36,949 bases of DNA from Mesorhizobium sp. (GCA_022833215.1 JAIPUZ010000010.1:1-36949); one strand, 5' to 3'; positions 25,114 to 34,525 are shown, counted from the stretch's first letter. The notes: generated from the letters alone by a model not told the origin. Translations and numbers: made by a program.

Positions 25114-25139
25114 CATTTTTGGGGCGGCCGCAGCCGGCC

Positions 25140-25451
25140 TCAGTCCGGACGACGTACGAATTCGTGGTAGGAATCGCGCCGGCCGGGCACATCCTTGCCG
25201 ACCACGAGCGCAAGATGCGCCGCATCGAACAGCTGGAACCATTCGTCCCATTCGACCAGCTCGTAGCCGCCGGCATTGATCGGCCGTTCGGCCTGTCCGG
25301 TGTCCGCATAGGCATGCTGGCCGAAGACGAGGCGCAGCATCGGCTGCGTTCCGGCTTCGGGGGACACATCCACGACCGCGGGCGATCCGGCGCGCGCTGC
25401 CGCCCAGTCCCTGATTGCGTCGTGATCGGTAAGCGTGACCGTTTCGGCCAT
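25140..25451 (-). CDS. Hypothetical protein, 103 aa
   Basis: Acidic, soluble protein without signal peptide or membrane segment. ATG at 25451 is chosen because AAGGAG precedes it by about 7 nt. Notable stretches are LTDHDAIRDWAAARAGSPAVVD, LRLVFGQHAYAD, and the C-terminal VEWDEWFQLFDAAHLALVV followed by GRRDSYHEFVRR. It looks like a small conserved rhizobial protein, perhaps monofunctional with a mixed alpha/beta fold, but I do not recognise a named family. It converges with leuC. Confidence 0.65.
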   Translation of the reverse strand: MAETVTLTDHDAIRDWAAARAGSPAVVDVSPEAGTQPMLRLVFGQHAYADTGQAERPINAGGYELVEWDEWFQLFDAAHLALVVGKDVPGRRDSYHEFVRRPD

Positions 25452-25610
25452 ATCAAGTCTCCTTCGCCCATTGACGGACAGCGCCGGCCCGCAGTTGGAA
25501 CTCCGCACCGGCAGCATCGCATAAAAGTCGATGCAGCGTGACGCTGCATGGACGGCACCGGCCTGCCCGAACCTTCCGGAAGCGGGCTCGCAATCGGCTG
25601 TGCAACAGGC

Positions 25611-25964
25611 TCAGCGGCAAGGGCTCAGTTCGGGCATCTCGCCGTCGGACAGTCCGTACATGTAGCTGCGGCCCTTGACGAAAACCGGCGGCCGGTAACA
25701 GTCAGCCGCCCATGCCGCATTTTCTTCCGCTCTGTCGAGATAGATGACCCTGGGCGCATTCGATGCCGCGTAGGCGGCCACCTGCCGGGCCATGTGGCCC
25801 TCACCGACGACAATGCGCTTGTAACCCGCAGCGCTGTCGACGACGAGATTGCCGAAGGAATCGGCGTAGACATGGTCGCCCCGCTGCCCCGCCGTGGCCG
25901 GCAGGGTCTGGCAAAGGGCGAATGTGGCGATGGCGAATGCCGGCAGGCAAATACTGAAGCGCAT
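25611..25964 (-). CDS. Secreted hypothetical protein, 117 aa
   Basis: ATG at 25964 is preceded by GAGGCGG. The product starts with a Sec signal (MRFSICLPAFAIATF, cleavage near ATAG) and the mature part is about 95 residues. It contains GDHVYADSFGNLVVDSAAGYKRIVVGEG and two cysteines (AADCYRPPV and the C-terminal SPC), which could form a disulfide in the periplasm. No family recognised. It lies 159 nt upstream of the other minus-strand hypothetical gene. Confidence 0.65.
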   Translation of the reverse strand: MRFSICLPAFAIATFALCQTLPATAGQRGDHVYADSFGNLVVDSAAGYKRIVVGEGHMARQVAAYAASNAPRVIYLDRAEENAAWAADCYRPPVFVKGRSYMYGLSDGEMPELSPCR

Positions 25965-26324
25965 GACCGCCTCTCCCCGATAGTGGCGGAACAACTGCCG
26001 CCTTGACCTTGCACCCCACAATTAATCATTTCTTAATCTTTGTTAAGAGGGGTAGGCGAGACCGCGCTTCGCACTGGCTCTTTGTCGCCGGGAATCGGCA
26101 TCCTGTGCCTATCCGTTTGATGTCGTGGGAAATTTGTCGTGGCTCCCACCGCTTTTTGCCTTGCGGATGGCGAACGGGCTTGATCCGGTGGCGCTCGCGC
26201 GGTTACATCGCGCGGCATCCGGCAGGGATGCTTCAGGTTCGGTTGCAGGTGAAACTCCCGAATCGATGCGCAAGCGGAAGCTGTTTCCGGGCCTGTCCGG
26301 CCCACGCTCCCAGGAGGTGATCCG
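25965..26324. other. Intergenic region between divergent small genes
   Basis: 360 nt. An AT-rich block at 26020-26050 (TTAATCATTTCTTAATC and following) probably holds promoter elements. A GTG-started frame (26125-26328, 67 codons) ends in an ATGA overlap with the lipoprotein gene, but its product has no recognisable domain, so I do not call it. Confidence 0.4.
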
Positions 26325-26711
26325 ATGAAACTGTGCCGGATGGCGAGGGTGGCTGTTACCCTTTTTTCCGTTGTCTGCGCGGGCTGTGTGTCGAATCAGG
26401 CCGGCAAGGTGCTTGAAGACAAGACGCTGGTGGGTCCGGAGGGCGAGCAGGGATCGATGGCGATCGTCGCCGAAAAGGAGGTCGCGCAGCCGGCCACGGC
26501 GACTTACAACTGCGCCGACGGCAGCATGATGACCATCCGCAATCTCGGCACGTCCATCCGCGTGGTCGGGCCGGACGAGGAAGAGGAACTGCCCGCATCG
26601 CCCGCCAATCAGCGCAGCCGTTACGGCCAGGGCGTCGATGCCATCGTTCTCGACGGGCGCGAGGCGCTTGTGGTCAAAGGCCGTCATTCGCCGCTCACCT
26701 GTACAAGATGA
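26325..26711 (+). CDS. Lipoprotein with MliC-like (C-type lysozyme inhibitor) domain
   Basis: A 128-aa protein. The N-terminus has a lipoprotein signal (basic start, VAVTLFSVV core, lipobox VCAGC with the modified Cys at residue 21). The C-terminal 70 residues follow the MliC/PliC pattern: YNCADGSMMTIRNLG, a middle strand SIRVVGPDEEEELP, the short motif SRYGQGVDAIVLDGREALVV and a final Cys in LTCTR that can pair with the first. MliC proteins block host or competitor c-type lysozymes at the cell envelope. AGGAGG lies just upstream of the ATG. The family call rests on pattern resemblance. Confidence 0.72.
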   Translation: MKLCRMARVAVTLFSVVCAGCVSNQAGKVLEDKTLVGPEGEQGSMAIVAEKEVAQPATATYNCADGSMMTIRNLGTSIRVVGPDEEEELPASPANQRSRYGQGVDAIVLDGREALVVKGRHSPLTCTR

Positions 26712-26807
26712 GTATTTTAGTCAGGTTAAGTATTCGTCGCCCTAATCTTGAACTTCCTTAATCGGTTGAACGTCAGCAAACCGAATTGCTCAGACTAAAT
26801 TATGAAT

Positions 26808-26822
26808 AGAAAACGGTTTTCT
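26808..26822. promoter_or_regulatory. Palindrome next to the sdh promoter
   Basis: AGAAAAC-G-GTTTTCT, perfect 7-bp arms around one base, ending 4 bp before the -35 element of sdhC. The position suits an activator or repressor of the succinate dehydrogenase operon. Confidence 0.5.
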
Positions 26823-26826
26823 GGCT

Positions 26827-26855
26827 TTGACGCGGTGCAAAAAGAGTTCTAGAAC
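26827..26855 (+). promoter_or_regulatory. Sigma-70 promoter of sdhCDAB
   Basis: TTGACG (26827-26832), a 17-bp spacer, and TAGAAC (26850-26855). It gives a leader of about 95 nt before the sdhC ATG. Confidence 0.6.
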
Positions 26856-26956
26856 GCCGCAGTCCTGAAGTCGTTTTTCGAACTGGCAGTGGCGCATCCG
26901 CGTCGCAATGCCCGTGCATTGCAGCCCCGTTCGGGAAGCCCAGTTTTGGGGGAGCC

Positions 26957-27379
26957 ATGAGCCGTTCACCAGCCACCCATGCACAGCCGAGACCTCGGCC
27001 GCTGTCGCCACACCTGACGATCTACCGGCCCAGGATCACGATGACCACGTCGATCCTGCACCGCATCACCGGCGGCGCGCTTTATGTCGGCACTCTTCTG
27101 GTCGCGCTCTGGCTGATCGCCGCCGCCACGTCGAAGGAAACCTTCGATTACGTCAACTGGTTCTTCGGCACCCTGATCGGCCGGCTCATCCTGTTCGGCT
27201 ACACATGGGCGCTGATGCTGCACATGCTGGGCGGCATCCGTCACTTCATCTGGGATACCGGCGCTGCGCTCGAGAAGCACACGGCCTCGAAGCTCGCATG
27301 GGCGACGGTGGTCGGCTCGGTGGTGCTCACTGTCGCCGTCTGGGTTGTCGGCCTGATCGTTCGGGGAGGCTGGGCATGA
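26957..27379 (+). CDS. sdhC: Succinate dehydrogenase cytochrome b556 subunit
   Basis: Membrane anchor of respiratory complex II, 140 aa with three transmembrane helices. Family motifs are [29 protein letters not shown] (quinone-site Ser and Arg region) and the haem-ligand stretch [19 protein letters not shown] lies just before the ATG. First gene of the sdhCDAB operon; its stop overlaps the sdhD start by 4 nt. Confidence 0.97.
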   Translation: MSRSPATHAQPRPRPLSPHLTIYRPRITMTTSILHRITGGALYVGTLLVALWLIAAATSKETFDYVNWFFGTLIGRLILFGYTWALMLHMLGGIRHFIWDTGAALEKHTASKLAWATVVGSVVLTVAVWVVGLIVRGGWA

Positions 27380-27771
27380 GCGCTTCCCGCAAGGACATGC
27401 GCACGCCGCTGGCGAAGGTGCGCGGGCTGGGATCCGCCCGCGAGGGCACCATGCATTTCTGGCGCCAGCGCCTCACCGCGGTCGCCAATATTCCTCTCTT
27501 CCTGTTCTTCGTCGGCTTCCTGATCGTGATGAACGGGGCCGGTTACGAGGATGTGCGCGCCGCGCTCGCGCATCCGGCCGTGGCGCTGGTGATGGTCGCC
27601 ATGCTCGTATCCGGCCTCTATCACATGCGTCTCGGCATGCAGGTCATCATCGAGGACTATGTCCATGGTGAGGGCTCGAAGCTCGTGTGCCTCATCCTCA
27701 ACACTTTCTTTACGGCAGCGGTCGGTATCGTTTCGGTGTTCGCGCTGCTCAAGCTCGCATTCGGAGGCTGA
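27376..27771 (+). CDS. sdhD: Succinate dehydrogenase hydrophobic membrane anchor
   Basis: Second membrane anchor of complex II, 131 aa. After a basic N-terminal stretch it has three membrane helices, and the segment [20 protein letters not shown] carries the haem-ligand His and conserved Asp-Tyr of the family. ATG at 27376 overlaps the sdhC stop; sdhA starts 3 nt after its stop. Confidence 0.96.
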   Translation: MSASRKDMRTPLAKVRGLGSAREGTMHFWRQRLTAVANIPLFLFFVGFLIVMNGAGYEDVRAALAHPAVALVMVAMLVSGLYHMRLGMQVIIEDYVHGEGSKLVCLILNTFFTAAVGIVSVFALLKLAFGG

Positions 27772-27774
27772 CCG

Positions 27775-29583
27775 GTGGCCGCCTATAATTATGTCGATCA
27801 CAAATTCGATGTCGTCGTCGTCGGCGCCGGTGGCGCCGGCCTGCGGGCCACGCTCGGCATGGCCGAGCAGGGTCTGAGGACCGCCTGCATCACCAAGGTT
27901 TTTCCGACCCGCTCGCACACCGTGGCGGCACAGGGCGGCATCGCCGCCTCGCTGCGCAACATGGGGCCCGATCACTGGCACTGGCATCTCTACGATACCG
28001 TCAAGGGCTCCGACTGGCTGGGCGATACCGACGCCATGGAGTATCTGGCGCGTGAGGCGCCGGCCGCGGTCTACGAGCTGGAGCACTACGGCGTGCCCTT
28101 CTCGCGCACCGAAGAGGGCAAGATCTACCAGCGCCCGTTCGGCGGCCACATGCAGAATTTCGGCGATGGGCCGCCCGTGCAGCGCACCTGCGCGGCCGCC
28201 GACCGCACCGGCCACGCCATCCTGCACACGCTCTACGGCCAGTCGCTGAAGCACCATGCGCAGTTCTTCATCGAGTATTTCGCGCTCGACCTGATCATGG
28301 ATCAGGACGGGACCTGCACCGGTGTGGTGGCCTGGAACCTCGATGACGGCACCATCCACCGCTTCTCGGCCAAGATGGTCGTGCTGGCGACCGGCGGTTA
28401 CGGCCGCGCCTATTTCTCGGCCACGTCGGCCCACACCTGCACCGGCGACGGCGGCGGCATGGTGGCACGCGCCGGCCTGCCGCTCCAGGACATGGAGTTC
28501 GTGCAGTTCCACCCGACCGGCATCTACGGGGCGGGCTGCCTCATCACCGAGGGCGCGCGCGGCGAGGGCGGCTATCTGGTCAATTCCGAGGGCGAGCGCT
28601 TCATGGAGCGCTACGCGCCGTCGGCCAAGGACCTTGCCTCGCGCGACGTGGTTTCGCGCTGCATGACCATGGAGATCCGCGAGGGCCGTGGAGTCGGCAG
28701 GAACAAGGATCACATCTTCCTGCATCTCGACCATCTCGATCCGGCCGTGCTGCATGAGCGGCTGCCGGGCATCTCCGAGTCGGCCAAGATCTTCGCCGGT
28801 GTCGACCTCACCAAGGAACCGATCCCGGTGCTGCCGACGGTCCACTACAATATGGGCGGCGTGCCGACCAATTACTGGGGCGAGGCGCTCAATCCGACCG
28901 CCAGCGATCCCGATCGCGTGACGCCCGGCCTGATGGCCGTCGGCGAAGCCGGCTGCGCCTCGGTGCATGGCGCCAATCGCCTCGGCTCCAACTCGCTGAT
29001 CGACCTTGTGGTGTTCGGCCGCGCCGCGGCCATCCGCGCCGCCGAGGTCGTTGACGCCAAGGCGCCGGTGCCGGACCTGAACATCGCGGCTTGCGACAAG
29101 ATCATGGACCGCTTCGACCGTTTGCGTCACGCAAACGGCTCGACGCCGACTGCCGTCATCCGCGAGCGCATGCAGCGCGCCATGCAGGAAGACGCCGCCG
29201 TGTTCCGCACGCAGGAATCGCTGGAGAACGGCTGCAAGCGCATTTCCCAGATCTGGGGCGAACTGAAGGACATCAAGGTCTTCGATCGCTCGATGATCTG
29301 GAATTCCGATCTGGTGGAAACGCTGGAGCTGGAAAACCTGATGGCCAACGCCATCACCACCGTGGTCAGCGCCGAGGCGCGCAAGGAAAGCCGTGGTGCG
29401 CATGCGCGTGAGGATTTCTCGGCACGCGATGACGTGAACTGGCGCAAGCACACGCTTTCGCACCTCAGCCCCGATGGCAAGGTCACGCTCTCCTACCGTC
29501 CGGTGAAAACCGAGCCGCAGATCAAGCCAGAGGATGGCGGCATCGACCCGGCAAAGATCGCGCCCAAGGCGCGCGTGTATTGA
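27775..29583 (+). CDS. sdhA: Succinate dehydrogenase flavoprotein subunit
   Basis: Oxidises succinate to fumarate with covalently bound FAD, linking the TCA cycle and respiratory chain. 602 aa, GTG start at 27775. Visible are the FAD loop [18 protein letters not shown], the flavinylation His in [14 protein letters not shown], the active-site region [46 protein letters not shown] and [21 protein letters not shown]. It lies within the sdhCDAB operon. Confidence 0.98.
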   Translation: MAAYNYVDHKFDVVVVGAGGAGLRATLGMAEQGLRTACITKVFPTRSHTVAAQGGIAASLRNMGPDHWHWHLYDTVKGSDWLGDTDAMEYLAREAPAAVYELEHYGVPFSRTEEGKIYQRPFGGHMQNFGDGPPVQRTCAAADRTGHAILHTLYGQSLKHHAQFFIEYFALDLIMDQDGTCTGVVAWNLDDGTIHRFSAKMVVLATGGYGRAYFSATSAHTCTGDGGGMVARAGLPLQDMEFVQFHPTGIYGAGCLITEGARGEGGYLVNSEGERFMERYAPSAKDLASRDVVSRCMTMEIREGRGVGRNKDHIFLHLDHLDPAVLHERLPGISESAKIFAGVDLTKEPIPVLPTVHYNMGGVPTNYWGEALNPTASDPDRVTPGLMAVGEAGCASVHGANRLGSNSLIDLVVFGRAAAIRAAEVVDAKAPVPDLNIAACDKIMDRFDRLRHANGSTPTAVIRERMQRAMQEDAAVFRTQESLENGCKRISQIWGELKDIKVFDRSMIWNSDLVETLELENLMANAITTVVSAEARKESRGAHAREDFSARDDVNWRKHTLSHLSPDGKVTLSYRPVKTEPQIKPEDGGIDPAKIAPKARVY

Positions 29584-29594
29584 GGATCTGAAAA

Positions 29595-30374
29595 ATGGTC
29601 GAACTCACGCTCCCCAGGAACTCGCAGATCAGGCAGGGCAAGACCTGGCCGAAACCGGAAGGCGCGACCAATCTGCGCGAATACCGCATCTATCGCTGGT
29701 CGCCGGATGACGATGCGAATCCGCGCATCGACACCTATTTCGTCGACATGGACGATTGCGGGCCGATGGTTCTCGACGGCCTTCTGTGGATCAAGAACAA
29801 GATCGATCCGACGCTGACGCTGCGCCGCTCCTGCCGCGAAGGCATCTGCGGTTCCTGCGCAATGAACATCGACGGCGCCAATACGCTGGCCTGCACCAAG
29901 GGCGCCGACGAGATCAAGGGACCGGTGAAGGTCTACCCGCTGCCGCACATGCAGGTGGTGAAGGACCTCGTCCCGGACCTCAACAACTTCTACGCACAGC
30001 ACGCCTCGATCGAGCCGTGGTTGCAGACCGTCTCGCCCGAGCCGGCCAAGGAATGGCTGCAAAGTCACGAGGACCGGGAGAAGCTGGACGGCCTCTACGA
30101 ATGCATCCTGTGCGCCTGCTGCTCCACCTCCTGCCCGAGCTACTGGTGGAACGGCGACCGCTATCTCGGTCCGGCGGTGCTGCTGCAGGCTTATCGCTGG
30201 CTGATCGATTCGCGCGACGAGGCGACCGGCGAGCGGCTGGACAATCTGGAAGACCCGTTCCGGCTCTATCGCTGCCACACCATCATGAACTGCACGCAGA
30301 CCTGCCCCAAGGGCCTGAACCCGGCCAAGGCCATCGCCGAGATCAAGAAAATGATGGTGGAGCGCCGCGTCTGA
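29595..30374 (+). CDS. sdhB: Succinate dehydrogenase iron-sulfur subunit
   Basis: Carries electrons from the flavin to the membrane quinone site. 259 aa. The [2Fe-2S] ligands are in [22 protein letters not shown]. The [4Fe-4S] and [3Fe-4S] ligands are in [17 protein letters not shown] and [19 protein letters not shown]. Last gene of the operon, 11 nt after sdhA, and followed by a long terminator stem. Confidence 0.98.
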   Translation: MVELTLPRNSQIRQGKTWPKPEGATNLREYRIYRWSPDDDANPRIDTYFVDMDDCGPMVLDGLLWIKNKIDPTLTLRRSCREGICGSCAMNIDGANTLACTKGADEIKGPVKVYPLPHMQVVKDLVPDLNNFYAQHASIEPWLQTVSPEPAKEWLQSHEDREKLDGLYECILCACCSTSCPSYWWNGDRYLGPAVLLQAYRWLIDSRDEATGERLDNLEDPFRLYRCHTIMNCTQTCPKGLNPAKAIAEIKKMMVERRV

Positions 30375-30434
30375 TCGCAACCGTTCGTCAAGCCGGTGCC
30401 AAAAGTTTGCGCCCCGGTTTCGATGGGTTATAGC

Positions 30435-30469
30435 AAGGCCGCTGCCGGAACCCCGGCGGCGGCCTTTTT
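30435..30469 (+). terminator. Intrinsic terminator of sdhCDAB
   Basis: A 14-bp stem (30435-30448 with 30453-30466, one G-U pair, loop AACC) followed by TTT, 61 nt after the sdhB stop. Confidence 0.92.
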
Positions 30470-30493
30470 GTCTGGATCGGAGAGTTCGAAACG

Positions 30494-31129
30494 ATGGATA
30501 GCGAAGGATTGCCCCAGCTCAGCGCGCTCGAGGCCCGTATTCTGGGCTGTCTCATCGAGAAGAAGGAACTGACGCCGGATGTCTATCCGTTGACGTCGAA
30601 TGCGCTTCTGGCGGCGGCGAATCAGAAAACGGCGCGCGAGCCGGTGATGGCGCTTGCGCAGACAGACATACTGCGTGGCCTGAAGATGCTGGAGCAGAAG
30701 GGTTTTGTGCGCCAGATCTTCGCATCCCGCGTGGAGCGCTACGAGCATCTGATGGCGCAGAAATTCTCGCTGACCGTGCCGCAGACGGCGCTGCTCGGTC
30801 TGCTGATGCTGCGCGGCCCGCAGACGGTGCACGAACTGCTGGCGCGCTCGGAGCGCCTTGCCCGCTTCGCCTCTGCCGACGATCTGCGCACGGAACTCGA
30901 CATGCTGATCGGCAAGCGCCCGCCGCTGGTGCAGGAAATCGGACGTGGCCCGGGCCAGCGCGAGGACCGCTACGTCCATCTGTTGTGCGGGCCGGTCGAT
31001 GTCGCAGCCCTTTCGGCAGCGTCGGGCCCGGTGGTCGTGGCCGCGGATGCGGAACTCGAAGCGCGCATTGCGGCACTGGAGGAGCAGGTGCGGCGGCTCA
31101 CCGAACGGCTGGATGCGCTGGGCGCCTGA
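30494..31129 (+). CDS. YceH family protein (DUF480/UPF0502)
   Basis: A 211-aa protein made of two winged-helix-like repeats. Typical family text is LSALEARILGCLIEKKELTPDVYPLTSNALLAAANQKTAREPVM and MLRGPQTVHELLARSERLARFASADDLRTELDMLI, ending with GQREDRYVHLLCG. The last 35 residues form a helical, probably coiled-coil tail (AELEARIAALEEQVRRLTERLDAL). The fold suggests DNA binding, but the biological role of this family is not settled. It stands alone between two terminators. Confidence 0.93.
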   Translation: MDSEGLPQLSALEARILGCLIEKKELTPDVYPLTSNALLAAANQKTAREPVMALAQTDILRGLKMLEQKGFVRQIFASRVERYEHLMAQKFSLTVPQTALLGLLMLRGPQTVHELLARSERLARFASADDLRTELDMLIGKRPPLVQEIGRGPGQREDRYVHLLCGPVDVAALSAASGPVVVAADAELEARIAALEEQVRRLTERLDALGA

Positions 31130-31140
31130 AGCGCTTTCAT

Positions 31141-31167
31141 GAAAAAAGCCCCGGATTTCCGGGGCTT
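31141..31167 (-). terminator. Intrinsic terminator between YceH and OsmC genes
   Basis: AAGCCCCGG-ATTT-CCGGGGCTT (31146-31167, 9-bp stem). On the minus strand it is followed by TTTTTTC, so it ends the OsmC transcript. On the plus strand the following sequence is only AT-rich, so it may work weakly in that direction too. Confidence 0.85.
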
Positions 31168-31193
31168 ATACATTTCGAGGGCGGAACCGCGGT

Positions 31194-31631
31194 TCAGGCG
31201 AGTTTCGCGTCGAGCGACACCTTGATCGCCCCAAGTGCCTTCGACACCGGGCAGCCGCTCTTTGCCTTGTCGGTGAGTTCCCGGAATTTCGCTTCGTCGA
31301 TCCCCGGCACCTTGCCGGTCAGCTTCAGCGCGCTTTCGGTGATTTCGAATCCGCCGCCTGCCGCCGGGCCATAGGTGACGACAGCTTCAGCTTTCAGCTC
31401 CTCGGCCGGGGTGCCGTTCTCAGCCAGAAAGTGCGAGAGCTGCATGGCGAAGCAGCCGGCATGGGCGGCTGCGATCAGTTCTTCCGGGTTGGTGCCCGAC
31501 TTGCCGGCTTCATCCTGAAACCGGCCCTTGAAGGAATAGGGTTGTTGGGCAAAAGCGCCGCTCTGGGTGTCGAGCGTGCCGGCCCCTTCGGTGAGCGTGC
31601 CTTTCCAGACGGCGGTGGCGTGACGGTTCAT
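31194..31631 (-). CDS. OsmC family peroxiredoxin
   Basis: Thiol-dependent organic hydroperoxide reductase, 145 aa. Family marks are ATAVWKGTLTEGAGTLDTQSG, SGTNPEELIAAAHAGCFAMQLSHFL with the first catalytic Cys, and KSGCPVSKAL with the second. ATG at 31631 follows AAGGAG at 6-nt spacing; upstream frame sequence lacks family similarity. Monocistronic, ending at a strong terminator. Confidence 0.95.
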   Translation of the reverse strand: MNRHATAVWKGTLTEGAGTLDTQSGAFAQQPYSFKGRFQDEAGKSGTNPEELIAAAHAGCFAMQLSHFLAENGTPAEELKAEAVVTYGPAAGGGFEITESALKLTGKVPGIDEAKFRELTDKAKSGCPVSKALGAIKVSLDAKLA

Positions 31632-31793
31632 GATCATCTCCTTCTGCCAGGTTGGCAGGCGGCGCCTGCCTGAGGAAGGAGATAGTGCGCGCGGCAGGCT
31701 TTGTAAGGCAAGGGCCGTCCGGGGCACGTCGCGTTCAGGCGGAATCAGGCTATGTGCTTCCGGTCTCTGTTTCCCGTTTCCGGGCGACATGCC

Positions 31794-32252
31794 TTACTGG
31801 CAGACATCCACCCATTCGGCGCCGGTCAGTTCGGCGAGCCGCCCGGTCGGCACGCGCACCGCCGCATTGGTGGCGCCGGCGGCGGGCACGACCTCCTCAT
31901 AGGCGCGCAGCGAAACATCGCAATAAACCGGCAGCTCCGTGGCGAGGCCGAAAGGGCATACGCCGCCGACGGGGTGGCTGGTCAGCCGTACCACCTCCCC
32001 GGCGTCGAGCATGCGCGCCTTCGCTCCGAATCGGTCGCGGAACTTGCGGTTGTCGATGCGCGCAAGACCTCCGGCCACGATCAGCATGGGCTGCTCGCCG
32101 GCCCGCAGGCAAATGGTCTTGGCGATCTGCGCCGGCTCCACGCCATGCGCCGCTGCCGCAAGGGCCACCGTTGCCGAGCTTTCCTCGGTGACGACGACCT
32201 CGAGGTCGGGAGCATGGGCCCTGAAGAAGGCGCGGACGGAATCGAGGCTCAT
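31794..32252 (-). CDS. YbaK/EbsC family aminoacyl-tRNA deacylase
   Basis: Free-standing editing-domain protein, 152 aa, related to Cys-tRNA(Pro)/Ala-tRNA(Pro) deacylases. The family pattern is visible: VVVTEESSATVALAAAAHGVEPAQIAKTICLRAGEQPMLIVAGG, the catalytic-site Lys in QIAKT, RIDNRKFRDRFG and the GxxP loop HPVGGVCPFGLA. ATG at 32252 is preferred for its AGGAG at proper spacing (an ATG at 32258 is also possible). It lies 40 nt downstream of the UbiH-type gene on the same strand and may be cotranscribed with it. Confidence 0.92.
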   Translation of the reverse strand: MSLDSVRAFFRAHAPDLEVVVTEESSATVALAAAAHGVEPAQIAKTICLRAGEQPMLIVAGGLARIDNRKFRDRFGAKARMLDAGEVVRLTSHPVGGVCPFGLATELPVYCDVSLRAYEEVVPAAGATNAAVRVPTGRLAELTGAEWVDVCQ

Positions 32253-32292
32253 AGCCATCTCCTGAAGCGGACGTTTCGGGTTGGGGATCAGG

Positions 32293-33558
32293 TCAGAGAG
32301 GCTCGCCCCTAAAAAGCCTTGGCGTATGGCCGGCAAGGCCGGCGGCCTGGCGGATGAAGTAGTCCTTCAGCCGGGGCAGGCGCTCGACAAGGCCCAGCCC
32401 GAAGTCGCGCGCGGCGCGCACGGGCGCTGCGTCGTTGGAGAACAGCCGTGTCAGAATGTCGGTGGTCACGCCCATCTGCACGGTGTCGAAGCGGCGCCAT
32501 TGCTGGTAGCGCTCCAGCACGTCGAGCGCGCCGATGTCCTGTCCCAGCCGGTCGGCCTCGACGATCACCTCGGCAAGTGCCGCCACATCCTTGAGGCCGA
32601 GATTGAGGCCCTGTCCGGCAATGGGGTGGATGCCGTGGGCGGCGTCCCCGGCCAGCGCCAGGCGCGGAGCCACGAAGCTGCGGGACAGCGTGAGGCCGAG
32701 AGGCCAGGCGCGGGGCTTGTCCTCGACGCGAATCTCGCCAAGTTCGAGCCCGAAGCGGCGCTCCAGTTCGGCTTCGAAGATCATCTCGTCGCCATTGACC
32801 AGCCTTTCGGCCTCTTCGGTGCGCTCGGCCCAGACCAGCGACGAGCGGTTGCCCTTCAAAGGCAATATGGCGAAAGGGCCGGCAGGCAGGAAATGCTCGA
32901 CGGCGCGGCCGTTGTGAGGGCGCTCGTGCGCCACCGTGCAGACGATGCCGGACTGGCCATAGTCCCAGTGCACGGTCCTGATGCCGGCCATCTCGCGCAG
33001 TTTCGAGCGCACGCCGTCGGCGGCCACCAGCAGCCGTGCGCGCAGCGATGCGCCGTCGGCCAGTTGCACGGTCACACCACCGCCGTCCGCGTCGAAGCCG
33101 TGCACACCGATGCCCTGTATGATGTCGATGCCGAGCTCGGCGGCCCGGTCGCGCAGGGCGCGGTTGAGGTCGCGGTTGGCGATCATGTGGGCGAAGGGCT
33201 CGCCGGGTGCAACCTCGCCGTCGAAGGTGAGGAACACCGGACGCACCGGATCGCCGGTGCGCGAATCAGTGATGATCATCTCGGTGATGGCCTGCGCATG
33301 CGGCTCCACGCGGTGCCAGACGTCGAGCTGCTCCAGCATGCGGCAGGCGGCGGCGGCGATTGCGGAAGAACGGTTGTCCTTCTGCCACACATCGGCCGGC
33401 GCGGCGTCGACCACGGCGATCCTGAGGCTGGGACGCGCATGTTTGATGGCGACGGCGCTGGCCAGACCGACATAGCCGGCGCCTGCGACGAGCATGTCGA
33501 GCTTGCCGGCGTCGGGCAATCCGTTCGCGGTTTTTGCCGCATCGCTTGTTCCAGACAT
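32293..33558 (-). CDS. UbiH/UbiF/VisC/COQ6 family FAD-dependent hydroxylase
   Basis: Class A flavin monooxygenase, 421 aa, probably a ring hydroxylase of ubiquinone biosynthesis. Motifs: the dinucleotide loop MLVAGAGYVGLASAVAIK (about residues 22-39), the DG motif LVAADGVRSKLRE, and the FAD ribityl motif ALAGDAAHGIHPIAGQGLNLGLKDVAALAEVI, which is the UbiH-family signature. ATG at 33558 has GAGAGG upstream. It is divergent from tesB with about 98 bp between them. Which ring position it hydroxylates is not decidable here. Confidence 0.93.
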   Translation of the reverse strand: MSGTSDAAKTANGLPDAGKLDMLVAGAGYVGLASAVAIKHARPSLRIAVVDAAPADVWQKDNRSSAIAAAACRMLEQLDVWHRVEPHAQAITEMIITDSRTGDPVRPVFLTFDGEVAPGEPFAHMIANRDLNRALRDRAAELGIDIIQGIGVHGFDADGGGVTVQLADGASLRARLLVAADGVRSKLREMAGIRTVHWDYGQSGIVCTVAHERPHNGRAVEHFLPAGPFAILPLKGNRSSLVWAERTEEAERLVNGDEMIFEAELERRFGLELGEIRVEDKPRAWPLGLTLSRSFVAPRLALAGDAAHGIHPIAGQGLNLGLKDVAALAEVIVEADRLGQDIGALDVLERYQQWRRFDTVQMGVTTDILTRLFSNDAAPVRAARDFGLGLVERLPRLKDYFIRQAAGLAGHTPRLFRGEPL

Positions 33559-33656
33559 CGTCCAACCTCTCTTCCGGCCGCCTGCGGATATACAGCAGCC
33601 TTGACGTCATGCCCATCCTGTCGGACATCACAGGCCACGACAAGGCAGGGGACCAG

Positions 33657-34523
33657 ATGATGACGACCGCCATGGACGAGCTTCTTTCCATTCTCGACCT
33701 CGAGAGGCTGGAGCACAATCTGTTCCGTGGTCGCAGCCCGGAAAGCGACTGGCAGCGCGTGTTCGGCGGTCAGACCATAGCGCAGGCGCTGGTTGCGGCC
33801 CAGCGCACCGTGGAGCCGGATCGGCATGTGCACTCGCTGCATGGCTACTTCATGCGAGCGGGAGATACCCAGTTGCCGATCGTCTATGAGGTCGACCGGA
33901 TAAGGGATGGCGGCTCCTTCACCACGCGGCGCGTGGTGGCCACGCAGCACGGCCATGCCATCTTTTCGCTGGAAGCCTCCTTCCAGAAGGACGAGGAAGG
34001 GCTCGAGCATCAGGTGCCGATGCCGCTCGACGTGCCGGAGCCCGATTCGTTGATGTCGCAGCAGGAGCTGATCAGCCGCTTCGGCGACAGCGTGCCGGAA
34101 GGCATCAGCCGCTACTGGGAGCGGCCACGGCCGGTGGAGATGAAGCCGGTGATGCTCAAGCATTACACAAGCCGCGAAAAGCTGGAGCCCATGCAGAACA
34201 TCTGGATCCGCACCACGGGTCCGGTGCCGGACGACCGCGCCGTTCAGTCCGCGGTGCTGGCCTATCTCTCCGACATGACGCTGCTTGACACCTCGACCTT
34301 CGCCCATGGCCGCGCCGTCTTCGATCCAGACATCCAGGCCGCCAGCCTCGACCATGCCATGTGGTTCCACCGTCAGAACCCGCTGGACGACTGGATCCTG
34401 TATACGCAGGACAGCCCCTCGACGCAGGGCGGGCGCGGCTTCACCCGGGGGGCGCTGTTCGCTCGCGATGGAACCCTGATCGCTTCGGTCGCTCAGGAGG
34501 GACTGATCCGGCTGCGCCGATAG
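33657..34523 (+). CDS. tesB: Acyl-CoA thioesterase II
   Basis: Hydrolyses acyl-CoA to free acid and CoA, 288 aa with two hot-dog domains. Family text includes FRGRSPESDWQRVFGGQTIAQALVAAQRTV, HSLHGYFMRAGDTQLPIVYEVDRIRDGGSFTTRRV, then in the second half ASLDHAMWFHR, DDWILYTQDSPSTQGGRGFTRGALF and VAQEGLIR, where the catalytic Asp, Ser/Thr and Gln of E. coli TesB lie. ATG at 33657 follows AGGGGAC; in-frame ATGs at 33660 and 33672 are alternatives. Confidence 0.95.
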   Translation: MMTTAMDELLSILDLERLEHNLFRGRSPESDWQRVFGGQTIAQALVAAQRTVEPDRHVHSLHGYFMRAGDTQLPIVYEVDRIRDGGSFTTRRVVATQHGHAIFSLEASFQKDEEGLEHQVPMPLDVPEPDSLMSQQELISRFGDSVPEGISRYWERPRPVEMKPVMLKHYTSREKLEPMQNIWIRTTGPVPDDRAVQSAVLAYLSDMTLLDTSTFAHGRAVFDPDIQAASLDHAMWFHRQNPLDDWILYTQDSPSTQGGRGFTRGALFARDGTLIASVAQEGLIRLRR

Positions 34524-34525
34524 CC

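Noticed and set aside
26125-26328. GTG-started 67-codon frame overlapping the MliC-like gene by ATGA
   Set aside because: The overlap is suggestive, but the product has no recognisable features, and the opposite strand is equally open.
27241-29463. A 740-codon minus-strand frame opposite sdhD/sdhA
   Set aside because: It is the antisense shadow of sdhA, whose protein is unmistakable; the antisense product has no recognisable domain.
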